A model generated the notes under the pieces. It saw nothing but the letters and a program-made list of their open reading frames with translations, was not told where the DNA came from and did no database searches. A program made the position numbers and the translations under genes. A DNA stretch of 12,636 bases. Origin: CAYLHQ01 sp964628935 (GTDB lineage Bacteria > Acidobacteriota > Polarisedimenticolia > Polarisedimenticolales > DASRJG01). This document shows, piece after piece, positions 6,951 through 12,636 of this stretch; positions within the stretch are counted from its first letter, which is position 1; every line of letters begins with the position of its first letter. The stretch is from positions 1 to 12,636 of the forward strand of contig CAZVOE010000089.1 of assembly GCA_964628935.1 (NCBI GenBank), read 5' to 3'.

Positions 6951-7834
6951 GCGAACGCCCGACCGTGACGGTCGCGATCTGCACGCGGAACCGGCCGGAG
7001 GTCCTCGAGGAGTGCCTGCGCACCGTCGGTTTCCTCGACCCCGCGCCCGACGCCGTCGTCGTCGTCGACCAGAGCGATCCCGGGACGGCGGAGCGGGTAC
7101 GCGAGCTGTGCGGCGCGCCGGTCGAGTACGTCCCGTCTCCTCCGAGGGGCCTCGGGTTCGCGCGCCCGCGCGCGCTCGCGCCCTTCCGGCCCGAGATCCT
7201 CCTGTTCACCGCCGACGACTGCCTGGTCCGGCCGGGTTGGGCCAGGGCCCTCGCGGCGGTCTTCTCGCTGCACCCGCGCGCCGGCGCGGCGGTCGGAGCG
7301 GTCCGTCCGCACCCGTCCCACCCGCTGCCCCCCGGGATCCCCCCGTGGGTGACCGAGTGGGGAGGCGGCGAGCCGCGGGTCTTCGAGACGCCGACCGATC
7401 CGGCGACGATCGGCGGCGGGCTCAACATGGGGTTTCGAACGGCGGCGATCCGCGCCGTGGGCGGTTTCGACCCGCGCTTCGGTCCCGGCGCTTCGCTCCG
7501 CAACGCCGACGACGCCGAGGCGCTCCACAGAATTCTTCGGGGGGGATGGCAAGTCGTCTACACCCCCGAAGCGATCGTTTCCCACCGACCTCCTCGCGAC
7601 CGGGACGCGCACGAGGCGAACGAGCGGACGTATGCCTTCGGCCTGGGAGCCTGGGCCGCGGTCGCATGGTGTCGGGGGGACCGCTTGCCCCGTCGATGGT
7701 GGGGCGACGCACTCCGGCGGACGCTCGTCCGCGCGATCCGTTGCGCTCCGTTCGACGGCCCGCGTCGCACGCGGCAGAGACTGCGTGTCGCGGTGGAGCT
7801 CGTCCGCGGGTGGCGCCGGGGGGCGAGAGCGTGA
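6947..7834 (+). CDS. family 2 glycosyltransferase (GT-A fold)
   Basis: 295 residues from a TTG start supported by the four-base overlap and the GGAGA upstream. The nucleotide-sugar half shows VTVAICTRNRPEVLEECL (7-24), VVVVDQS (37-43) and the metal-binding DxD equivalent TADDC (88-92). The acceptor half has GGGLNMGFRTAAIRAVGGFD and NADDAEALHRILRGGWQVVY, the latter carrying the acidic residues expected near the catalytic base. There are no membrane segments, so it is cytoplasmic, adding a sugar from a nucleotide donor, most likely to a lipid-linked acceptor that the next gene's flippase exports. One oddity: where GT2 enzymes usually read ARN after the small glycine turn, this protein has GLGFARPRAL, with the Asn replaced by Pro. 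The donor sugar cannot be told from sequence. Confidence 0.87.
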   Translation: MSERPTVTVAICTRNRPEVLEECLRTVGFLDPAPDAVVVVDQSDPGTAERVRELCGAPVEYVPSPPRGLGFARPRALAPFRPEILLFTADDCLVRPGWARALAAVFSLHPRAGAAVGAVRPHPSHPLPPGIPPWVTEWGGGEPRVFETPTDPATIGGGLNMGFRTAAIRAVGGFDPRFGPGASLRNADDAEALHRILRGGWQVVYTPEAIVSHRPPRDRDAHEANERTYAFGLGAWAAVAWCRGDRLPRRWWGDALRRTLVRAIRCAPFDGPRRTRQRLRVAVELVRGWRRGARA

Positions 7835-9390
7835 CGGCCGAGCCGAACCGGTTCCGGAGGCGGACGCCCGGCGCGAGAAACGTCGCCGCGAGCTATCTCG
7901 GGGCGGCGTCGGAAGGGTTCGTCTTCCTCCTTCTCACGCCGTTCCTCCTCCGCCGGCTCGGGCTCCCCGGCCTCGGATTGTGGGGGCTCGCCGTCGCGGT
8001 CGCGGACTGGCTCCCGCTCCTCGACTTCGGACTCCGGGAGGCGCTCCTCAGATTCGTCGCCGCTCACCAGGCGCGCGGCGACCTTCCGGCGGCCCGCCGA
8101 ACGCTCGAGGCGGTCCTCTTCGTCTACTGCGGGCTCGGCCTCGTCGCGCTCGGGCTGGTCTTGGTCATCGCCTGGTCGGTGATCCCCTGGTTCGCCGACA
8201 CGGCGGCGCAGGCGGAGACGCTCACCGCGGTCTTCGCGATCGTCGGGGTGTCGGCGGCGATCTCCCTTCCCGCGGGGGCCCTCGGGAGCCTCCTCGAGGC
8301 GCTCTCGCGGTTCGATCTCCTGAACCTCCTCCGGATCGGCCACCAGATGCTGCGCCTCATCCTGGTGGTGCTGGCTCTGCAGCTTCGTCTGGGGATCGTC
8401 GGGGTCGCCGCGGCGGAACTCGCGGCCCGGCTCGCGCTCCATCTCGCCCGGCTCCTGGCGGTCCGGCGGATTCGTCCGGAGCTCGTGGTGCTTCCGAAGC
8501 CGCACTTCGACGAGGTCGACCGACTCTTCCACCTCGGGGTCTGGAACGCTCTCCGCCAGGCCGCCGAGGTCGCCATGCTGAGGCTTTACGAGCCGATCCT
8601 CGCCGCGTTCGCGGGTTTCGCCTCGGTCGGGGCCTTCTGGGCCGGCCGTCGCTTCGCAGCGATCCCGGCGGAGGCGATCGTGCCGTTGGCGGGGGTGCTC
8701 CTCCCGCTCAGCAGCGAGATGGAAGCGAAGGGCCGCCAGGCCGACCTCCGCCGGACCCTCGTCGAGACGACCAAGCTCGGGCTCGTGATCGCGGTCCCCC
8801 TCGCGCTCTTGATCGGGATCGGCGCGCCGATGATCCAGACGAACTGGCTCGCCGGGAAAGCCCCCGAAGCCGAGCCGGTGATGACGATCTTCGCCGCCGT
8901 CTTCGTCGGCGTGGCGGCGTCCCTCCCGGCGGAGGCGGTGCTCCTCGGTCTCGGCTGGTCCCGCTTCGTCGCCTTCTGCTCCCTCGCCCAGGTCGGGATC
9001 CTCCTGATGGTCGGGATCCCGCTGACGACGCGCTACGGCGCGCCGGGGCTCGCGCTCGGAGCCCTCGTCGCGAACCTCTCGGGGCAAGTCGCCCTCCAGG
9101 TCCCCGTCGCCGCGAAGGCGTGCGGGATTCCGCTCGCGGAATGGGCGCGAAGGGCGTTCGCTCCCGCGCTGAAGGCGGGCATCCCGGTCGGGGTCGCGAT
9201 GGCCCTGCTCCGCGACCGTCTCGCCGTCGGAGGTCTCGCCGGTCTCGCGGCGTGGGGAGGCGGCGCGATCTTCTCGTACGTCGCGCTCTGCTGGGTCTGG
9301 GGCCTGACCTCGGAGGAGAGGGCGTTCTTCACCCACCACGCGTCGCGGATCCTGCGGGAGCCCACGCGGAACGGACCGAAGGCGCCGTGA
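7831..9390 (+). CDS. polysaccharide/lipid-linked saccharide flippase, MOP superfamily (Wzx-like)
   Basis: 519 residues from a GTG overlapping the previous stop as GTGA. A basic N-terminus (RFRRRTPGARN) leads into the first helix with FLLLTPFLLRRLGLPGLGLW (32-51), then ADWLPLLDFGLREALLRFVA. This is the opening typical of MOP-family polysaccharide exporters, in which a conserved start of helix 2 reads D-x-G-x-x-x. Alternating hydrophobic segments, roughly 12 to 14, run to the C-terminus, with LALGALVANLSGQVALQV near the end. The length matches the family. It would flip an undecaprenyl- or other lipid-linked saccharide from the cytoplasmic to the outer face, where the GT-C proteins encoded divergently could extend it. 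Lying between a GT2 and a methyltransferase is a normal setting for a Wzx. A lipid-II-type or other MOP substrate is less likely here. Confidence 0.85.
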   Translation: MTAEPNRFRRRTPGARNVAASYLGAASEGFVFLLLTPFLLRRLGLPGLGLWGLAVAVADWLPLLDFGLREALLRFVAAHQARGDLPAARRTLEAVLFVYCGLGLVALGLVLVIAWSVIPWFADTAAQAETLTAVFAIVGVSAAISLPAGALGSLLEALSRFDLLNLLRIGHQMLRLILVVLALQLRLGIVGVAAAELAARLALHLARLLAVRRIRPELVVLPKPHFDEVDRLFHLGVWNALRQAAEVAMLRLYEPILAAFAGFASVGAFWAGRRFAAIPAEAIVPLAGVLLPLSSEMEAKGRQADLRRTLVETTKLGLVIAVPLALLIGIGAPMIQTNWLAGKAPEAEPVMTIFAAVFVGVAASLPAEAVLLGLGWSRFVAFCSLAQVGILLMVGIPLTTRYGAPGLALGALVANLSGQVALQVPVAAKACGIPLAEWARRAFAPALKAGIPVGVAMALLRDRLAVGGLAGLAAWGGGAIFSYVALCWVWGLTSEERAFFTHHASRILREPTRNGPKAP

Positions 9391-10256
9391 CGAACGGCGA
9401 CGAGGATCTGAAGCGCGGTCTCGTCGGGGCCCTTTGGGGGAAGGACCCGGCCTACTACGATCGCGCGCGCGCCCACGTTCTGGAGGCGGCCTCGTCCGGG
9501 GGGGAATACGGCTGGATCCGGCGGCAGTTGCCCTCCCGCGGCCGCGCCCTCGAGATCGGCTGCGGCGAGGGGACGAACATGGAGGTCCTCGCCGACGAGG
9601 GCCTCGAGTGGTTCGGCTGCGATCTTTCCCTCCTCGCGGTGTCTCGCGCCCGGGAGAGAGGCCCGCGCGGACCGCGCCCCGCCGTCGCGGTCGCCGACGC
9701 CGAACGGCTCCCCTTCGCGCTCCGTTCGTTCGACGCCGTCCTGCTCGTCTCGGTCGTCGAGCACCTGCCGCGCCCGGAAACGGTCCTCGAGTCCGCGATC
9801 GAGCGAGTCGCGCCCGGAGGACGTCTCGTCATCGTCTCCCCCCAATACGGGGGTCCGCTCGGCGCGAGTCCCTGCCGTCGCGGCGGCGGGGCCGCCCGAT
9901 TCGCGCGCCGGCTCGTCGCGGCCCACCTTCCCGCGAGGGGGGGCGACCGGCTCGGCTGGGACCGCGTACGCCCGAGAGTCCTCGACGGGGCGGCCTACGA
10001 CGGCGACATGGACACCGTCGTCGAGCCGGATCTCCGGAGCCTCTGCCGCTTCCTCGCGAAGAGGGGTCTTCGGATCCGATCGGCGACGTCGGGGTTCGAG
10101 TGGCACACGTGGCGAAGGGGCCGGATGAGCGCGGGGCAGCGGGTCGCGAGGGCGATCCTCGAGCCGCTCGGGAGGCTCGGGATCCCGCCCTACCGCTCCT
10201 TCGGTCCCCTGGTCGCCGTCTGCGCGGAGAGACCCTCCGCGACGCCGATCCCGTAA
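9387..10256 (+). CDS. class I SAM-dependent methyltransferase
   Basis: 289 residues from a GTG overlapping the flippase stop as GTGA, with GAAGG four bases upstream. YYDRARAHVLEAA at 23-35 precedes the SAM motif ALEIGCGEG (54-62). CDLSLLAVSRARERG, AERLPFALRSFDAVLLVSVV and IERVAPGGRLVIVSPQYGG complete the fold. The second half (WDRVRPRVLDGAAYDGDMDT, then VVEPDLRSLCRFLAKRGL) is a pattern I associate with methyltransferases in surface glycan loci. It would act in the cytoplasm or at the inner membrane face, possibly capping or decorating the saccharide before export. It is the last gene of the plus-strand operon. Its final 22 codons or so overlap the 3' end of the convergent GT2 gene, and the last 8 residues or so look like unconserved read-through. 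Confidence 0.84.
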   Translation: MTNGDEDLKRGLVGALWGKDPAYYDRARAHVLEAASSGGEYGWIRRQLPSRGRALEIGCGEGTNMEVLADEGLEWFGCDLSLLAVSRARERGPRGPRPAVAVADAERLPFALRSFDAVLLVSVVEHLPRPETVLESAIERVAPGGRLVIVSPQYGGPLGASPCRRGGGAARFARRLVAAHLPARGGDRLGWDRVRPRVLDGAAYDGDMDTVVEPDLRSLCRFLAKRGLRIRSATSGFEWHTWRRGRMSAGQRVARAILEPLGRLGIPPYRSFGPLVAVCAERPSATPIP

Positions 10257-11179
10257 ACGAGAGCCCGGACGACGGCGTGGAGGTGCTCGACGCGCTCGCC
10301 GCGGGCTCCAGACCGGGCCAGCCGGTCGAGGAGCGCAACGGCGGGGGCGGCGAGAATCCCGGCGAGTCGCGGTCGGGTTCTCCCGAGGCGGGCCGCACGC
10401 CGCTCCCAGGGTGGAAGCGTCCCTTCGCGTCCGAGGGGGAGGCGATCGCGCGCGTCGGGGTGCTTCGCGACGAAGCGGACGTCGGCGAGGGCCCCACGGC
10501 GGATGTCCGCGGCGACCGCGCGGAAGCGCTTGTCGAAAACCTGCGCTGCCACCGCGCGCGGTTCGAAGACGAGCGGAATGCCCGCCTGGACCGCGCGCCA
10601 TCCGAACTCGAGGTCCTCGTCGCCGAACGCACCGTCGGCGGTGAAGCGGGGATCGAAACCCCCGAGCCGCTCGAAGATCTCGCGGGAGACGGAAAGGTTC
10701 CCGGTGAGTACCTCCTCGAATCCGAGGACGGCGCCGGGAGCGGAGAGAGCCGCGTCCCGCCGCGCGGCCCAACGGGCGAGACCCTCCGTCAGAAACGAGG
10801 GAGGGGAGTCGGGGTGGACCGGGATCGGGCCGATTACGAGCGAGCCCGGCCGGCGCGCGTGCGCGTCGAGGTGAGCCGCGGCCAGGCCGGGCCCGACGCG
10901 CATGTCGTCGTCGAGGAAGAGGAGGATCTCCTCGTCGGCCCCGGCCGATCCCCGATTCCTCGCCGCGGCGGGCCCCGCCGCCGGTTGTTCGAGCACGCGG
11001 ATCGCTTCGCCGAAACGCGCGCGGAGGGCGTCGGCGGTTCCGTCGCGACACCCGTCGCACACGATCACGATCCGGAGGCGCTCCCGCCCCACGCTCTGGG
11101 CGAGTAGATCGGCGGCGAGGCGGAGGATCCGCTCCCGACGGTCGTGCGTGGGGACGACGACCCGGACGTTCGCCGTCAT
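10190..11179 (-). CDS. family 2 glycosyltransferase (GT-A fold)
   Basis: 329 residues from an ATG overlapping the upstream stop as ATGA; no Shine-Dalgarno sequence is evident, so coupling to the sulfatase-like gene is likely. VRVVVPTHDRRERILRLAAD (5-24), VIVCDGCRDGT (38-48), AARNRGS (72-78) and the DxD motif LFLDDDM (87-93) define the donor-binding half. GNLSVSREIFERLGGFDPRF and FGDEDLEFGWRAVQAG form the acceptor/catalytic part, with the conserved ED pair. There are no membrane segments in the GT domain. The C-terminal 80 residues (from about GREGTLPPWERRAARLG) are a helical extension that may contact the membrane. It is co-transcribed with the sulfatase-like gene, so the two probably act on the same surface molecule. 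The stop lies inside the methyltransferase gene on the other strand. Confidence 0.86.
   Translation of the reverse strand: MTANVRVVVPTHDRRERILRLAADLLAQSVGRERLRIVIVCDGCRDGTADALRARFGEAIRVLEQPAAGPAAARNRGSAGADEEILLFLDDDMRVGPGLAAAHLDAHARRPGSLVIGPIPVHPDSPPSFLTEGLARWAARRDAALSAPGAVLGFEEVLTGNLSVSREIFERLGGFDPRFTADGAFGDEDLEFGWRAVQAGIPLVFEPRAVAAQVFDKRFRAVAADIRRGALADVRFVAKHPDARDRLPLGREGTLPPWERRAARLGRTRPRLAGILAAPAVALLDRLARSGARGERVEHLHAVVRALVYGIGVAEGLSAQTATRGPKER
10223..10241. terminator. possible bidirectional terminator hairpin in a convergent overlap
   Basis: CGCGGAG at 10223-10229 and CTCCGCG at 10235-10241 form a perfect seven-pair stem with a five-base loop. It lies inside the 67-base stretch shared by the 3' ends of the convergent methyltransferase and GT2 genes, where a bidirectional terminator is expected. 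No T run follows on either strand, so intrinsic termination is uncertain and the stem may be a by-product of GC richness. Confidence 0.3.
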
Positions 11180-12636
11180 CGGACGTAGCCGAGCGAACGG
11201 AGCGTCTCCATGAGCTCGTCGTCGGGCTCCACGGCGGGCCCCTTCTCGCCGTCGTCGCGGACCTTCGCCGCGACGCGGTCGGTCAGCATCCGCACGAGCC
11301 GCACCGTGACGTCGTTCGGCTCGGCGCTCCGGTTCTCGGTTTCCCGGGGATCGGTCTCGAGGTGGAAGACCGCGAGGGGGGCGACCTCCGGGCGGTAGTC
11401 GCCGTGCACCGTCCCTCCCGGCGGGGTGAGGATCGCCTTCCAGCGTCCCTCGCGGACGGCGAACCGGTCCGGGCCGTACTCGACCGACTCGGACCAAACG
11501 GGGGCGACCGACGGCTCGACCCCCCCGCGAACCGCCCCCACGAGGCTCCGGCCGTGGATCGAGTCGTCCGCGGGGAGACCGCACAGCTCCAGGAGGGTCG
11601 GGGCGACGTCGAGGAGGCTCACCGGCGTGCGAATCCGCGCCCCGGCGCGCGCGATGCCGGACGCGCGCACGAAGAGCGGCACGTGCGTGAGCTCTTGGTA
11701 GAGCGAATGGCCATGTCCGGGACTTCGCCGCGAATCGTGATCCCACAGGTCCTCGCCGTGGTCCGAGAGCACCACGAGGATCGTTCGGTCGAGGATGCCG
11801 TCTTCCCGGAGCGCCTCGATCATGCCGCCGAGGATCCGGTCGGTCCGGGCGACGTCTCCCGCGTAGAGGTCGCGGACGAAGCGGCGCTGCTTCCCGGTCA
11901 GGACGAGCTCGCCGTCGTGGATCCTCTGGACCCACGTGGAGTCGAAGACCGGCGGCAAGCCTTCCGCGTCGGCGGGGTCGGCGAAGTCCTCTTCCGTGTA
12001 CGGCGCGTGCGGTTCGTACGTGTGCACGAAGGCGAAGAAGGGGCGTTCGGGGTCGCTCCGCATCCACCGGAGCGCCGCCTCCGCGATCGGCGCCGGACCC
12101 GTCTCCGGATTCTCGTGGAAGTCCTCGTAGCGGTCGAATCCCTGGTCGAATCCGAATTTCGAGTCGACGTAGGCGTCGCCGGCGAACCCCCCCGTGCGGT
12201 AGCCCGCTTCGCGGAATCGCTCCGCGAGCATGAGACGGTTCGGGTTGATCCGGTTCCTCGAGAAGCGAGTGCCGTGGTCGAAGGGAAGGCGCGACGTGAA
12301 GAGGGAAACGTGGGAGGGAAGCGTCCACGGCGCCGCCGCGGTCGCTTGCTCGAAAAGGACCCCTTCCGCGGCGAGCCGGTCGAGGATCGGAGTCCGGCCG
12401 TGGCCGCCGAGCGCGCCGAGCGCGTCGGCCCGCATCGTGTCGAGGCAGACGATCAGGACGTTCGGCTTCCCCGCGACACGGCGGCTTTCGACCCGGGAAA
12501 GCGTGGCCGCAGCGCCGATCGCCGAACACAACGCGAGAACGCCCGCGACGGCGACGGCGGAGCGCGCGCGTCGAAGCCGCGGTCGACGCGGGAGATCGAG
12601 CGCGCGGTTCCCGGCGAGCGCGACGCCGAGGAGCGT
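11176..12636 (-). CDS. sulfatase-like hydrolase/transferase of the alkaline phosphatase superfamily (5' end cut by the window)
   Basis: 486 visible residues; the frame is open to the right edge. A TTG at 12531 is the only usable start codon in the visible part upstream of the conserved domain, and it would cut through a hydrophobic helix (about 26-46, AVAVAGVLALCSAIGAAATL). The true start is therefore probably outside, and the protein has an N-terminal membrane anchor or domain. The catalytic domain opens with PNVLIVCLDTMRADALG (58-74, metal ligand D66) and APWTLPSH (102-109). The latter aligns with the C/S-x-P-S-R motif of sulfatases, but T105 takes the nucleophile place and H109 that of Arg. 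Further ligands are SDHGED (291-296) and GHGHS (307-311). Threonine at this position is known from phospho-group enzymes such as phosphoethanolamine transferases, so a phosphodiesterase or phosphotransferase on the outer face is more likely than a sulfatase. It ends in LRSLGYVR, a common tail in this group. Confidence 0.82.
   Translation of the reverse strand, partial: TLLGVALAGNRALDLPRRPRLRRARSAVAVAGVLALCSAIGAAATLSRVESRRVAGKPNVLIVCLDTMRADALGALGGHGRTPILDRLAAEGVLFEQATAAAPWTLPSHVSLFTSRLPFDHGTRFSRNRINPNRLMLAERFREAGYRTGGFAGDAYVDSKFGFDQGFDRYEDFHENPETGPAPIAEAALRWMRSDPERPFFAFVHTYEPHAPYTEEDFADPADAEGLPPVFDSTWVQRIHDGELVLTGKQRRFVRDLYAGDVARTDRILGGMIEALREDGILDRTILVVLSDHGEDLWDHDSRRSPGHGHSLYQELTHVPLFVRASGIARAGARIRTPVSLLDVAPTLLELCGLPADDSIHGRSLVGAVRGGVEPSVAPVWSESVEYGPDRFAVREGRWKAILTPPGGTVHGDYRPEVAPLAVFHLETDPRETENRSAEPNDVTVRLVRMLTDRVAAKVRDDGEKGPAVEPDDELMETLRSLGYVR

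Noticed and set aside
7558..9339. A 593-codon minus-strand open frame opposite the flippase
   Set aside because: It is a charged, repetitive composition (Arg, Glu, Asp) with no recognisable domain, mirrored from a clear membrane protein on the other strand.
11176..12531. A formylglycine-dependent sulfatase starting at the TTG at 12531
   Set aside because: The modifiable Cys/Ser is Thr, and the TTG cuts through a hydrophobic helix while the frame stays open upstream.
1..12636. CRISPR arrays, tRNA or rRNA genes, insertion sequences, prophage or defence genes
   Set aside because: I looked for spaced repeats, terminal inverted repeats, transposase or nuclease motifs and tRNA-like cloverleafs and saw none; nearly all bases are taken up by glycan-related coding sequence.

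Overview
The window is very GC-rich (about 70% by eye) and almost completely coding: the only clear intergenic gap is 52 bases (6161-6212). It holds eleven protein genes, two of them cut by the window edges. All are membrane or sugar-handling proteins of a cell-surface glycan or glycolipid locus. I see no RNA genes, insertion sequences, CRISPR arrays, phage genes or long repeats. The GC content, the very tight packing and the protein styles (long GT-C membrane proteins with an extracytoplasmic tail, a sulfatase-like protein ending in a LRSLGYV tail) suggest a Gram-negative-type bacterium of a group such as Acidobacteriota, Eisenbacteria or former Deltaproteobacteria. That placement is a weak inference; no marker gene is present.

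Layout. (1) Bases 1-504, plus strand: the C-terminal tail of a GT39-like membrane protein. (2) Bases 407-6160, minus strand: a four-gene operon read right to left: GT-C membrane protein (4514-6160), NAD-dependent sugar epimerase/dehydratase (3450-4517), second GT-C membrane protein (1906-3453), and an FAD enzyme resembling UDP-galactopyranose mutase (407-1909). (3) Bases 6161-6212: a short divergent control region with two back-to-back -10-like boxes, each 7-9 bases from a start codon, so both operons may be transcribed leaderless from mutually exclusive promoters. (4) Bases 6213-10256, plus strand: a four-gene operon: methyltransferase, family 2 glycosyltransferase, MOP-type flippase, second methyltransferase. 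(5) Bases 10190-12636, minus strand: a sulfatase-like protein of the alkaline phosphatase superfamily (cut by the right edge) followed by a family 2 glycosyltransferase.

All seven same-strand junctions overlap by exactly four bases (ATGA, GTGA or TTGA), which fixes the starts of seven genes and implies translational coupling. Both convergent junctions overlap at their 3' ends (98 and 67 bases).

How the genes may work together (inference): the epimerase and the FAD enzyme would make or modify nucleotide- or lipid-linked sugars. The two GT2 enzymes and the methyltransferases would build and decorate a lipid-linked saccharide on the cytoplasmic face, and the flippase would export it. The GT-C proteins would add sugars from polyprenyl-phosphate donors on the outer face. 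The sulfatase-like protein, which has a threonine where sulfatases have the formylglycine-forming cysteine or serine, may add or remove a phospho-group. No initiating phosphoglycosyltransferase and no clear Wzy polymerase or chain-length regulator are visible, so the locus probably continues beyond one or both edges.
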